A DNA stretch of 64,000 nt from Pyrocephalus nanus (lineage: Eukaryota > Chordata > Aves > Passeriformes > Tyrannidae): assembly GCA_038380795.1 (NCBI GenBank), contig CM076260.1:34010634-34074633 (forward strand), written 5' to 3'. Both the position numbers and the translations under genes were made by a program. The notes beneath the pieces are model-generated. The model saw nothing but the letters and a program-made list of their open reading frames with translations. It was not told the origin of the DNA and ran no database searches. Position 1 is the stretch's first letter, and each line of letters opens with the position of its first letter. Shown here one piece after another: positions 39,227 through 52,020 of this stretch.

Positions 39227-40322
39227 AAAAGGGCATTGAGAGAGGGTGCAAGTAACCTACAAGTCAGAAATCAGAAAGTCTGACTTCTGTGCACGTGAAG
39301 CTATGATAAATTATAGATCTGCTTAACGTTTGATGTCCTGGTTATACTGGAGCAGTTTTTGCAGTAGAATGTCAAGGATCACAAAGATATGTCTGATTGA
39401 GGGGTCAGTAGGTATATTGACAGTGACCATTTGATTCACAGAATTGCATAAGTTTCCAGAAAACTTTTGACAAGGAGCCTCCCCAAACTGTAAGAAACTG
39501 ACCACTCATGATATAAGCAAGAAAATGTTTGTTGTATATTTGTAACTAATTTCAAACTGAAACCAGAGTATGCATAAATAAAAGAATTACCTCAGAAATG
39601 GAACCAGTTTCCAAACAAAAACTGCTCAATAGATTTACATGTGAACTGTCAGATGGGATAAGAGATGAATTTACAGATGACATAAAATTAGTCAGGACAG
39701 TAAAAATCAAAGCTGTCTTTATAAAAGAGTTACACAATATGGCACGACTTTTTATACTCTTTCTAAGCATCCTTCCTGATGATTGAGACAGAAATCTGGA
39801 ATAAACACACCTTTAGTTTTCTTGTCCTAACGACTGCACCATTTTCCTAAAAAGGCTGCCACAAAGATAAAAAATTACAGACAGATGAGCTAAAGTGTAT
39901 AACAACATTTCAGGCAGGGAATGATGAAAAGAATTGATCCTTCTTTCTCTAATAGAACCTCTGCTCAACCAGCTTTTATGCAGAACCCCCTGTCATGATT
40001 TCAAAATATTTCTTTCTGGAACTGCTATATTGAGCATTCAAGACATGTACAGAATGTTTCTCCCTTTAACAGTTTGTCCCTTTGTGGCAGAAAATCAGTA
40101 AAGAAATATTTTTAAGTTACAGAAATTTAATACTTCCAGTTTTCATTTTCTAGCCTTCAAATTACTAGCAACTCCCAAGCTTCGTCACAAGGCCAGGATT
40201 TTTGTATACTCAGCCTTTCCAGCCCCTTTATTCCAGAGGAACTCAAGAAAAACCCTCTGAAATAATAGTTAAGTGATTATAAAAAAATCAGATTGTATTT
40301 TCACAAAAAACCTGATACATCA

Positions 40323-40437
40323 TTACTGCTGAAGATACTGAAAAATCTGACATGACAGTCAAAACAAGATGCGAGAATTTTGTTTGTGTAGAGATACTTG
40401 TTTCCTTTTGGCTTTGCAGTTTCATCTTCAGCAGTAG
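40323..40437. repeat. Inverted repeat with long loop
   Basis: ACTGCTGAAGAT at 40325-40336 is the exact reverse complement of ATCTTCAGCAGT at 40424-40435, and one further base pair plus a wobble extend the stem outwards. The loop is 87 bases. Inside the stem, GAAA and TTTC could pair after a 3-base bulge. It may be a coincidence or the termini of a small fold-back element. Confidence 0.6.
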
Positions 40438-42070
40438 GTGACAAATGCCCACCATTTCTCATTAAAAGCATAACAGATTCGAGGCTTAAGTCAGTGTTCT
40501 ATAAATACTCAAGACAATGACATTTCCATCTGCATGGTAAGCAAACCAAAAGGACAAGGCTGAATGTTCATTTTCATCTCTCAAATGCACCTGTTCTTAT
40601 CAGTGGTGTTACCTGGGAGCTGTGTTTCTGCCTATAATGTGCCTTGCTGTGTAACAAGAGCTACATGGTGGAAAATAGGTCCAGTTTTAGGCTTTGGAGG
40701 ATAAATATGTTTCACATCAACCTCACTGGATACTGGAATTCACATCATGCAACCAAATATTATAAAGAATACAAAGGAAATGTGTTGGAAGTGCAACTCC
40801 ATAGCTGTAGCTGGAAAAGTTTGTAAAAGAACTGTACAAAACAATGCAACAGAAGTGTTCTACTCTCCAGATAAGTGTCTTCAGTCCATTATATTCTTCA
40901 CAATGAAATCATTCTCTTGCCAAAGCTTTCCCGTGCTGCCCTCATAAAGGTCCCAAGAAACAAAAAAATTTTGCAGAGAGAAAAGTACAAGCGGTTGAAA
41001 ATGTGTGTGACTCTAATGTTCTTTCATCTTTGCATAATTTGTACAGTCTGCAAAAGCAGTGAGAGCAATGACACCCAGGTGATAAGCAGGGAAGGGGGAA
41101 ACATTCAGGGGTATGGGTGGTTGTGACATTTCTTTACTGTATGAAGAAATGGCCATGATTGGATCTTTTGAATAGACAAAGTGCCCTGAATGCACTTTCA
41201 GGACCATCTTTCACTTCCAATGAAATAGTGTTGGACTGTCATTTATACCAAATAAGTTTTGCTGGCCTAAATTCGTCTCCACACACATTTAAGAAAATAT
41301 CTTTATCCTATGCCCTGCATGCAAATACCCAATATTAAGACTCCAGGTGTCACTTTTAACTAATAGCCTGCAATTAGTGTTTGATGGCCCATCAATGCAT
41401 TAAGCAGTTTCTTCCCCTGAAAGAGTTCTCCCTTTCTTTAAATGGCTAGAACTGAAAGAATTATGTTCTAATCCCCTGACTTCATCCAGTTCATTTTGAA
41501 ACTTAATGTTTTCCATTTTAATCCCCTATTGGGAACTCATTCAGTTCCGTTGCACCAGCACAGAGAGGTTGCCTTGATTAATTACTAGCACTTATCCTTC
41601 TAGTTCAGTAAATCTCAGTATGGTGTCTAATAACTGGAAAGATTTAAGTAAATGTTTAAAGTCATTACAAATCTGAAGCTCTGAAGAATTCTACAAAACT
41701 GAAAAAAGGCAGAGGTGATTCAGTGCCCAAGCTACTAAACTAAACTCATACTGGAAAGCTGGCTCATATAGGTAATACAATTCATCAAATAGAGAGAACA
41801 GGTTCAGGAATTAAATTACACTTTCAGTCCTGGAGATGCAACAGAGTTGCCAGATTTACAATTTCTAACATATAGGAGATTTATTTTAAATACCCATGGG
41901 TTAATAAAGGAGAGGAAGCTCACTAACATGGCAGAGATAAAACTTTCATTCATGTAAAGTCTACAGTGGTGACTACATGGAGAACAGTTTTTCTAAGTCC
42001 AGTTTTGAAATGGACCTTCACATATGGATCAAAATTTTCAAAGAACAGCAACAAACTAAAACAAATCAAA

Positions 42071-42591
42071 GAATTATAAAATTATTTAGATCAGAAAATA
42101 TGTCTACAATCATCAAATCCATCTAATCCAACCTTTGGCCAATCACCACTTTGTCAACTAAATCACAGCACTAAATGCCATTTCCAATCTTTTCTTGAAC
42201 CCTTCAGGGCCAGTGACTACACCACCTCCCTGGGCAGCCCATTCCAAGTATAACCAGCCTTTCTGTGAAGAAATTTCTTCTGATGCCCAGCTTGAACCTC
42301 CCCTGGCACAGCTTGAGGCTCTGTCCTCTCATCCTGTTACTTGTTGCCTTAAAGAAGAGGCTGATCTCCACCTTGCTACAACCTCTTTTGTGGAGAGCAG
42401 TAGCATCACCCCTTGGGCCTCTTTTCTCCAGACTCCCTCAGCTGCTCCTCATAGGACTTCCTCTCAGACCCTTCATAACCTTCACTGTCCTTCTCTGAAC
42501 ACGCTCCAGCACTTGTCTTTCTTGTACTGCAGGGCCCAGAACTGGACAGAGTACTGAAGGTGCAGCCTCACCAGTGCTGACTACAAAGGGA
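42071..42591 (-). mobile_element. CR1 LINE, 5'-truncated copy of a second tail type
   Basis: The plus strand opens with a decayed tail (GAATTATAAAATTATTTAGA, from the GAATCATTTAGGTTGG tail type). It then runs through 'atccatctaatccaacc', 'ccacctccctgggcagccca', 'gaacctcccctggcacagct', 'cctcataggacttcc' and 'gcagcctcaccagtgctga'. This is the reverse complement of the last roughly 520 bp of a CR1 element. Its tail differs from the type seen at 10.96, 49.65 and 60.4 kb, so it belongs to another subfamily. Frames are broken and divergence is clearly higher than in the 10.96-kb copy. It has no coding capacity. Confidence 0.93.
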
Positions 42592-44621
42592 AAACAGATG
42601 AACAAACCAACAAAACCCCAAAACTATTCCCAACGTAAATTCATCTGGATTATCCTTTACCTACAGAATAACCTATGTAAGAAATCTACAATAAATGAAA
42701 GGAAACCATCTGAAAACTTGGAGTCTTGGAAAAATGTAGATATTCTTTTCTCAAAGTTAATCTTTATTCTTGTTTGCTAATTCACTGCAATGAGTAGACA
42801 AAAGCCCCTTGCCAAGAGTTAGTTGAAAGTGTCTTTCCATTTAGTGGTAGGCATAGAGATGGGAAGAGAGCCTTCTTCACAGTCCTCAGACTAAAACTGT
42901 GCTTTTACTCACGTCAGTTAGAGCAGCAAACATTTATTAAGGTATGAAGGCACATCACACTGTACAAGCAAATAGTGAACCATATTTTGATAAGTTTAAC
43001 CTTCAGCAATTTCTTCTGCAGATGAACTAGCTCACTGAATGAAGGTTTATCTCTATCAATCTCACTCATCTCTGTCTTAAACCTTTTTTTTCCCCATGAT
43101 AGGATCAGAACTCTATTGAAAAATCCAGAGCATAGAATAAGTAAGTACTTTTATGTTCAGAGCCCATCCACAATCAGCTTTATTCATAAGAGCATCCAGA
43201 AGAGCCCCCCCAGTTCTGGGAAGTACCTTTCCAAGTTCAGTCTGTCATACAGCACACCAGAAGTCAGATAAGTGACCATAATACTGGTTAGTTTGACTCA
43301 GCTGGCAGGCAGAGACTATGTAAGTATATAGCTTTAACCAGCTGCAACACAAGTTAGTTCAAATTCCTGTGGCTTCATTGAAACCAGGAAAAGTCAAGTG
43401 AAGCTGTGTTCCATTTACCTGGAGTGCACACATCACCCATCACCATCAGTAAATCAGAGAATAAGCTGTGGAAGTTTAAGTCCTCAGAGCAGAGCTGAAC
43501 AGCCCAGCTGAAAAAGGTTATGTTTCAAGAGGCTTCAGACAAACCTGAGTCCATCCACTCTATCCAAACTGCAAAACCCATCATCTTTCTCTCTCTTTTT
43601 TCCCTGGATGCCCCCACATCCACCATTTTTCTACCTCTTGTCCCCCTCCACTTTCAACACTCCTCATCCCTTACAATGTCTACTAATTCCACATTTTGTG
43701 TGGACAGCAGGCAGTCGAATGTGTCATTGCCACCACCTCAGATCCTCTCAGCAGAGGGTCACATACATGAATTTGCAGCCAGACAATACAAAGGCAGGTT
43801 TGCCCTATCCTGCTCTGGAACTGTAAAATGTACATGTAATTATAATTAGACCTTGATAAAGAGTTTTGCATATGCCCATTATCATTATAGTGAGCTAACC
43901 CTAAAGCCCAGGCTCAGATACCTCCTGAATTGGAGCCTTCTTGGAAAGCAGAGATAAAATTTCCAGTTTAATTTTGTAAATGCGTGTTTAAACTGTCTGT
44001 AGTTACAGTGATGTACAAAGGCTAATAAAATTAAATTCCCTATTTAAAAAAATGAAAATGATCCTTTTGTTTTTCTGAAGTATCCTTGTTAGTGGAGTAC
44101 TGTGTTATATTTTAGTAAAACTATCCTTTTCAAAAACCTGTAATTATCTTGAAATGCATTTTGCGATTTATGATAAAGAGTGGATTATATGAGAATTGGG
44201 ATTATTACTTCATTTATGTTCCAGATCTGATTCACCTTTAAAAATGTTTTTAGTTTTGATTTTTGGATGCTTAGTAAAACAAAGTATTTTCCTCTTTCTA
44301 ATGACAGGATTTAATGATTTACTGAGAGTCCTTAAATTTCACTGAGGTCAAAACTGTCACACAAGGTCAGATCCCAGCAATACTTTAAAGGGAACTGGAA
44401 AATTTCTGCCAAGGCACCACTACCTTAGAAACAGGGTTAGAGGAAAAGTGGCTTCCAAAAGTGTCTTTCTTTTCACTTCCCTGGCAGGGCTGCATCTTTC
44501 TCAGACTGTATTTGTCTTTGGTCAGTTTTTAAGCCAAATCCTGACATTCTGGGGTTTCTTTAAAATTCAGGTGCAGCTCTGTAAAAGTCAAAGTTTTCAG
44601 AGCATTTCTTTCAAGAAATAC

Positions 44622-44637
44622 GAGAGAGAGAGAGAGG
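44622..44637. repeat. GA dinucleotide run
   Basis: Eight GA units form a short microsatellite inside otherwise unique sequence. Confidence 0.9.
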
Positions 44638-47600
44638 CACTTGGGACTCAGCTTGTCCTGGTGTGCTACCCCAAACAGCAAGGGAAAGTTTTCACCTTTC
44701 CTAGATGCCACAGTGGAGCTGACAGTGTCACACAGCAAAATCATACGTTGATATGCTGCCACAGAAGTCAGGGAGGTCACTGGCCCTGAATTTTATTTGC
44801 TTCAAGAGCACAGAGCACCTCATTCCTGCCTTGCAATAGCACAGGGGTGATACTGCTGACTAACCAGCAACCCTGTACCTTACATTGCCCACAGATAGCC
44901 CTGCTTTCAAAAAAAGTAATTATCCGATTCCTCTCTGATGAGCTGATAGACAGGCAGGGTTTTGAATAACATGGGAACAAAGTGGTAGCGTTGGACCACC
45001 AAATGGAGCTCCTGCAGAGAACGTGAAGGTTCTGAGCCATGATTCTTCACATGGGAACAGCGCAAACAAAACCACTTGGCATTTTTTTGAATGACTGTTT
45101 GCTCTGTACCTCAGCTTTCTGCCATGGCAAACCCGTGGGATTCTGCTGTACTTTCCTCATCCCAGTGACAACTCCCACACACTGCTAGGCAACTATTCAC
45201 AGTATCTTTGTTTTCCTGCTTCAAGGGCAAGTTTCACACCAGTGTCTTCATATAGAAGACAGTTTCCAACCAGCTAGCTCAGCTTCATAAACAAAAATTT
45301 ATTTTCATTAGGTTCTTTTTAATTCTAACCTTCAGACTAGCAGCCAAATACGTGACAAGTACTTACAGGCTGTGGGATTGGTTATAGACACTGTGCCACA
45401 TTTCCTGTGTAGACACATAAATAGAGCATAAATTACTTGAGCCTAAATGTCTGCAGTGAATAAGAACCTCACTTTGAAAAGACATAATACTTTTAATAGG
45501 CACAGTCTCATAAAGGTACAGAAGTTGAAATTAATAGATCTGAGATGAGTAAGAGTGCCTTGCTGTATACTCATTGCTAAGGTGGAAAACTGTTCCTGAA
45601 CCAGTTGCTCCTCCTACTCCTGCAGTTCTGTGTCTTGCCAGCACTCATGCAACTCATGGTGACAATTTTCTCCTGTATAATTTGCCTGTTCTGCCTCATA
45701 CTTTAACATTTGAGAAGAGAGGGAAAAAAAAAACAAAACCAAACATAAAAAAACCCCAATTCACTTCTATTAAAATCTCACAATGTACATATCTTGACAT
45801 AAATAACATAGAAAATTTACAAACAAACTAATCTGTCTCATTACAAAAAATTCTGAGAGAAGCAATTCTTACATCAATAAAGCCAGGTGCCTATCTCTGA
45901 AGGCAAACAACACTAGGATCACTGTTCAATTATACAAACACTTCATTTTTACTTAGCACTTTTAGACAGTATTGCGCTATCTATGTATTAATCTGAAGAT
46001 AGTTACATCTATATTGGTAATTTAAACTTGTTAACCATGACTGTGATTCAAAAACTGTTGAGAAATAAAAATTGAAATGAGACAGATCTATGGCAGGGGT
46101 CTTTCTAACAATTTAACTGAAGAAAAGGTCACGCTCCAGAACTCTGAAATTCCTCAATCTCTTAATGAAAATGCAGTCAGTGTATCTGTATATGTCAGAA
46201 ATGTATCAAGTACCCATTCACATGTGTTTCACCATTCCAGAAATGTTGTCCATTTCAGAGTGCAGTGTTGAATTCTTACAACCTAAGGGAGCTTGGTGCT
46301 ACCTTTGGAAGTCTTTCCAGTTCTAACTCTAGACATTCAGTTTCTAACACTTGAACAAGTAAGGTCTGGTTAGTATCTCTAAAATCACATCATTTCTGTA
46401 GTGGGTTGAAGGGCAATTTCTGGCTACAGAGAACTTGGGAACAATACAGGTGCTGACCTGGCAGCAGGCACTCTGCCCTCCCTGGAGGCACAGCCTGCCC
46501 ACACCACACAGGCGACCTGTAGGAAATCCCCCTGGGTCAGAGGCTACTCCAAGGCCAAAAAGCAAAGTGTGGAACAAGGAAGCAAAGGAGGGACAAGCTT
46601 CGGGTTGAGACTTGCAGGGGAGGTGGGTGCTAGCCCAGGATCCCAATGGGTGCACTATCTGTCCCTTTCTGCAGTCCCATACCCAGTTAGGATTTGCCAG
46701 ACACAAAGCACAGTTCAGTGAAGACACCAGAGCACTCCTATGACAGTTAGCAAGAAATTATTGTTAATGATATAAAAATGAGTTGGATGAGAAAGCTGTG
46801 AGAGGCCAGGATGCAGTGAGACAGTGGTGAGGTCTATCTTTTCCCCACATCTACACATTCATTAGCTGTCTTGTCATGGTCAAACCACTAAGTCAAAGGG
46901 ATCACGTTCATGTCTGACTTTTCTCTACTTAGCTATGACAAGCAGTCTCACACACACCTCCTGGCGTGAGAGAGAGAACCATGCAAGCTTCATGTCAACC
47001 GCAGCAAATCAGCCCAGGTTGCAGAATGGCCTGCAATGGCTCTGAAAGGCGAAGGGACTCGTCTTGCCTCACAACAACATATGATGAAAACACATTAACT
47101 CTTGAAGTTTAGAGGTTAGCCACAGTTTGGGCAGAGCTGTGACAAGTAACATTACAGGAACGGTCACACTTTGGCTTCCTTCTTGGGAGGTTCATGTTTG
47201 TGTGCCGAGGGTGTCTCTTCACATAGCTCTTTCCCCAGATAAAACTTAAGCGAGATCACACGGGTCTAATTCACCACTTCTCACCTTTCTGCACTGTGTC
47301 AGAGATGAAGGCGAGCATCCAGGGGTGACAGATTTTGCTGCCTTCTTTTAGGCCTGGAAACAGATGTCAGCTTCAGACCAAGAAAACATCACTGTGTTCA
47401 AACGTGAGATACTGTCAAACTGTCAGTATTCCTCCTTTCTGCCCACCTGGCCATACCTCCAGCTCTTTGTCAGAGTTAAGAGGTGGAGGATACTGTGTTA
47501 GAGAGAGAGATATATACATATTTATTTATTTGATATATTAGGTAGCTACCAGTTCAATATAATGACCAGCGTTAGCAGTAGATTTAGAAAGAGCACGAAT

Positions 47601-48754
47601 TATCAACATTGTGAAAGCATCCTTTATTTTGAGTGCAAATCAAACAGTGAAAACAGTGGCATGAAGAGGAGACAATCTGGGCACTAAGGGTACATAGTAT
47701 AGCAAACCAGTCTGGGGAAGTGCTAGGCCAAATTCACAACCACCTGACACTGACAGTTTATGAAAATACAGATGTCTGAAACAGTACTTTTGTCCCATTA
47801 ATTTCCCAATTCCTACATTTGCCATTTTAGACATCCCCTTAAGCATCATTCACACCTTGTACCAAGATTTTCATTACAAAAACCTTATGTTTGCCTCCCT
47901 TTTGATCACCTTTTGGCACCCAACATTCAGGAACCCTGGGCACTTTTGTTATGCACATCCCTCCATCAACAGCTTTCCCCCAGTACTTCTGGACAAGTCA
48001 AGCCCCTTCCCTGATCTTCTTGTTGAAAAAGTAGTTCTAATCATTATCTCACTTGGAGAAAAGAGGAAGTAGGATCAGAGTATAACAAGGTCTGTTTAGT
48101 GACTGAAATCTGTCTTATGCTTATGATTATTAGCACCTGATTATATATTACCAAATACCCTTCACCTGTGTCAATGTAGGACTACTTGCTGCTGTCATAG
48201 CCACAGCCAGCATAGTGGACCCGTCAATTATCAGGAGTTTCCCACAATTGCCTCTTATTTTGTTGGGGTTTTTTTTAATAACTCCCCTTAATTTTCTTCT
48301 CAGTGATATAAGTAGGCTGGGAGTCCTCCCACCACTTATGGTTTTACACTGGTTATCAGGATTGGCAGTACTCAAAGCACAGGAAGTGGAGTTATTGACT
48401 CTGTGTGTCAAACTGTGGAACATGACAGCTAGAAGCAACGGTGTGCTTAGCTAAAGCTATGAAAACAGGCTTTTTTTACCCTTCTCTATGTGTATACAGT
48501 TCCTCTTATACATAGTAGTTTCAAGCACAACAAGTTCTTGGAAAGATGCAGTCAGAAAGGCCACATTTCACACTTTGTGTACATACCCAGAAAACCTTAA
48601 AAGAAGGAAGACCTGCTGTTTACAATTTTTTCTTGTTCTTTGCAACTCTAATGATTGAACTGGGGTTACATTATAAATCAAAGCATTTATTTTTTCCTTC
48701 ATCTCTCACACTATACCCTAGCTGTCCAACTTTATTCTCTTTATTTCTTTGTTT

Positions 48755-48907
48755 GGGGGGGAAGGGAAGGGAAGGGAAGGGAAGGGAAGGGAAGGGAAGG
48801 GAAGGGAAGGGAAGGGAAGGGAAGGGAAGGGAAGGGAAGGGAAGGGAAGGGAAGGGAAGGGAAGGGAAGGGAAGGGAAGGGAAGGGAAGGGAAGGGAAGG
48901 GAAGGGA
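48755..48907. repeat. Pentanucleotide array (GGGAA)n, 29 uninterrupted units
   Basis: After a G7 run, the unit GAAGG repeats without a single mismatch from 48761 to 48905. The strand is pure purine for over 150 bases. Because the unit contains no stop in any of the six frames, it produces long false open frames (repeats of K-G-R-E-G forward, P-F-P-S-L reverse). Perfect identity over 29 units indicates recent expansion and likely length variation between individuals. Mirror symmetry of the purine tract allows triplex (H-DNA) formation. Confidence 0.98.
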
Positions 48908-49650
48908 TTTTATAATTTTTTTTAAGGGGGATCATTTCAGAGAAAAAAAGTTTTGCATTTTGTAAACATAATGAACTGTCAGAAGCTGAAACTGAAACAA
49001 GTGCAAATATCAAGAAAAGTAAATTCAAATTTGATGTAGAAATGCAATGATATTTTTTAAAATGTGTGTAATATCTTTCATTCAAAAGATTACAAATTAA
49101 AGATGTGTCAAGTGACAGTTAGGCTAATCTTTCACAAGACCACTGCAGTGTGCACCAACACAAAACTGGGACTATCCCCAAAACTTAACCACTTGATTTC
49201 CTAAGTAACGGCCTTCTCTTTTAAAGATTTCAATTTGTTGGACAAGAAGGAAGTGGTAAACCAAAGAATGATTGAAATCTATGATCCATCACCACAGAGG
49301 GAGGTGATGCATAGTCATTGTAAAAACAGACAATATAAAACAGAAAATGAGATAAGCCAGATAGTGTGAGTACAAGATGGCTGTTTATTTGTCTGTGAAT
49401 CATGAGAAAGTGGTGACTTCATGGGACATGAAACCCTGTAAAATGATAATACTTAGGTCTGCAGCTTTCACATGCCCAAAGGACTGAGAAGGATGTGTGC
49501 AATTGAAAATGCGTCTTCATGTTCTTGGGAAATAATGTGATTGCATCTCAACTGCCTACATGGGGCAGTTATTTCTGACAACCATGGATTGCAGGCATAT
49601 AGAGGGCAAAATATGCATCTGAAATGATACATATATCATACTCAGTGGGA

Positions 49651-50140
49651 ATCATAGAATCACAGAAGTTGTCAAGTTGGAATTGACCCACAAGGATCAC
49701 CAGGTCCAACTCTTAGCCCTGCACAGGACCATCCCCATGAATCACATGTGCCTGAGAGTATCATCCAAATGCTTCTTGCAACTCTGTCAGACTTGGCCCT
49801 GTGACCACTTCCCTGGGGAGCCTGTGACCACCCTCATCCTGTGATAGGCTGATGATATTTCTACACTGCCTATTGCCATTAATCTCCAGTTCACTTGTGA
49901 GGCTCGCTCTGCTGACAGATAGCAGGCCAAGGTGGGCATCTTTCTGAGTCAGCTTCCTTAGGACCTGTTCCATAAAGCTGTCATCCAGGTTTTTTAGGAA
50001 TCTTGTGGCCCAGGTTGTACCAGCTGTGTGATGCTCCCAGTCAGCTACTGGCAAGATGAAGTCCCCCATAAGGACAAGGGCAGTTTGGAAGTGTCCTTTA
50101 GTTCCTCAAAGAATAATTTGTCAGAAGTCTGGTGCCTTCT
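49651..50140 (-). mobile_element. Mosaic CR1 LINE: 3' tail fused to endonuclease segment
   Basis: The plus strand begins ATCATAGAATCACAGAAG and follows the same tail module as the 10.96-kb copy as far as 'ccctggggagcctgt' (to 49825). The next segment does not continue the 3' end. Instead the minus strand (50069 down to about 49850) reads as CR1 endonuclease: M-G-D-F-I-L-P, D-W-E-H-H-T-A-G-T-T, R-F-L-K-N-L-D-D and L-T-S-E-L-E-I. In the family the G-D-F motif is normally followed by asparagine, here isoleucine. The whole RT domain and more, over 2 kb in a full element, is missing between the two parts. Both parts share orientation, so this is one copy with a large internal deletion, or a template-switched insertion. 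It has no coding capacity. Confidence 0.85.
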
Positions 50141-51899
50141 CTTCTTATCATAGTACTTAGTACAACTTCTTAACCAAGGGTTTATCTCAGAGCACATCAA
50201 CAAATACTTACTTCTGTATGCCTACAGTATACAACTTCCACACAAACATACCCTCAAATACCAGCTATACCAGTCTCATAATGTTTTCCCACGAAAACAG
50301 AAATAAATGTTCAAGCTATTTTCCTGATTGTTTTTCATAGCAAAAAAAAAAAAATTTATAAGAAGGAGTCTTGACAGGTTAAATATATTTAGGTCATAAA
50401 GCCATTTCTTTTGTCCTGTAGTTCTAGAAATGACTGCATTTTGGCATCTACAGATGACTGTGACTATGAACAAACTGCCAAAGTTAATGTATACTGTGTT
50501 ATTCCTGATTAGTGACAGAAACTTATAGCAAGCATTTCCAGGGCATTTATGGGCACCGCTAGCACCCGTGTAGCAGAAGTGGTAGAAACTTGGCAAATGT
50601 TGTATTTGACATGGAAGAGGTATGCACTTTTCCCTATTTTATGGCTATATTGAACTAGTGTAAACCTTCTTCAGCCAAATAAATAAGGTTGAAGACAACA
50701 ATTTTTAGTGTCTCCAATATTGTAAAACTGCCTCTGAACTGAAAATCCAGTTTCTTCATAAAGTAGCTCAACCTTTTCTGTTTCACTGAAAAGAACTGTC
50801 TTTTCTTCGAGCTTCTGCTTTGCTCTTTACAATCCATCCCCATGAAGCAAGATAAGGTTAAATAATACTGATGAGCACACTGAAAAGTTTGGAAAAACAA
50901 TGAAGCACCACTTCTGTTTTCAGGGAAGGTATCAATTTCATTTTCTTGCTGACAGATAACACACATTCCTGTCATTTCCCCCCAAACAACCACTGAAAAT
51001 TCATCTCATATTATCGATATATGTCCTTCTGAAATAATTATTAACTGTGTTTTCCTCTTTGTCCAAGTCTGTCCTGCAGACATTGGTTGGCCTTGTCAAC
51101 TCTCAGTTTCAGGTCCTTTGCAGCAGGGGATAAAAAAGAAGATAAAAAAGAAGTTACTGCTTCCAGCCACAAATGTCTTTCCCCCATTAAGTGGAGATAT
51201 CTACCTCATAAATCAGCTCCTGCGCTACAGAAGTGTTCAGATAGCATACCAAGATGAACCTAAATAGCCAGATCAAAAACTGCAGCAGCAAAAGATTTAT
51301 CCATTTTTAATGTCAACTTTAACACTGAAACCAGCTGCTCAGTACTGTAACGCACTTCAGCAGCTTTTAATAGCAACAAGCTTCTCTCAATACATACTCT
51401 CTTTGCTCAGTGTTTTCATGCCTACCCCGATGATTTCATATTCTGAAAAACTACTGATTAAAAAGAAGGCTAAAAAAAAAATCTAATTAATGCTAATTAT
51501 AATAATCATTAGTATAACTTTTTCATATCCAAAATAGCTTAGTTTTCCATAATGAGAAGGTTTTCCTGTACTTCATTTGATGTAACAAACTGTAGCAAGT
51601 TCTGTTCTTTGAAACAGTTTTACAACTTTGAAAGCAAAAAAGCCAAGGAGGAGTAACTTTATGTTTCATCTCAAACTTTCAAACTGGGAGAAGAATTTGA
51701 ACGTAAAAGCCTATCTGTCTGATTCCCTGTCTAACTTAAAGACTATGGGGAAAAATCAAACCTCAGCAGAATTTATTTGTACTCCCCAGTGGAACTGGAA
51801 CAGTTAAAACACAGTAGACACAGTTGTAGGCCTGGATACCAGTTTCCAGTTTCCAGTCTCCAGATTCCCAAGACCACTAAAATATCAAGGGAGGTTTTG

Positions 51900-52020
51900 C
51901 AATGACATCAACCAGCTCTTTGAGGATCCTGGGATGAATCCCATCAGGATGAAACCCTACAATCCCCATAGATGTGTAATGTTTTTCAGCAGGTTTTGCC
52001 TCTTCAAATTAACAATTTTT
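51900..52020 (-). mobile_element. Possible ancient CR1/L3-like RT fragment
   Basis: On the plus strand, CAGCTCTTTGAGGATCCTGG followed by 'gatgaatcccatcagg' resembles the reverse complement of a conserved segment upstream of the RT core in CR1-clade LINEs. The match fades on both sides and covers about 100 bp. This is a recollection-based resemblance, so confidence is low. Confidence 0.35.

Larger units (their letters stand above)
36006..42070. other. Non-coding stretch with a hairpin, a GC-rich island and a tRNA-like relic
   Basis: No gene recognised. Separate entries describe the hairpin at 37474-37504, the GC-rich island at 37660-38010, the tRNA-like segment at 39150-39226 and the distant inverted repeat at 40323-40437. 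Between 38.0 and 39.1 kb the plus strand is strikingly purine-rich (many A and AG runs) without a defined repeat unit. Confidence 0.55.
42592..49650. other. Non-coding stretch with a GGGAA array
   Basis: No gene recognised. The longest non-repeat frame is 127 codons on the minus strand (46344-46727), lies in a GC-richer patch and has no motif. The plus-strand frame at 48546-48965 and the minus-strand frame at 48741-49085 are created by the pentanucleotide array at 48755-48907. A GA run lies at 44622-44637, and an LTR-like 13-mer occurs at 46397. Confidence 0.6.

Noticed and set aside
46344..46727. 127-codon minus-strand frame rich in cysteine, proline and glycine
   Set aside because: It lies in a GC-richer patch where stops are less frequent, and it shows no ordered cysteine spacing of a known domain. 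Kept only as context for the weak LTR lead.
48546..49085. Long open frames on both strands (139 and 114 codons) with K-G-R-E-G and P-F-P-S-L repeats
   Set aside because: They are produced entirely by the GGGAA pentanucleotide array, which has no stop in any of the six frames.
49761..50069. 102-codon minus-strand frame that looks protein-like
   Set aside because: The protein-like part is CR1 endonuclease remnant, not a host gene.
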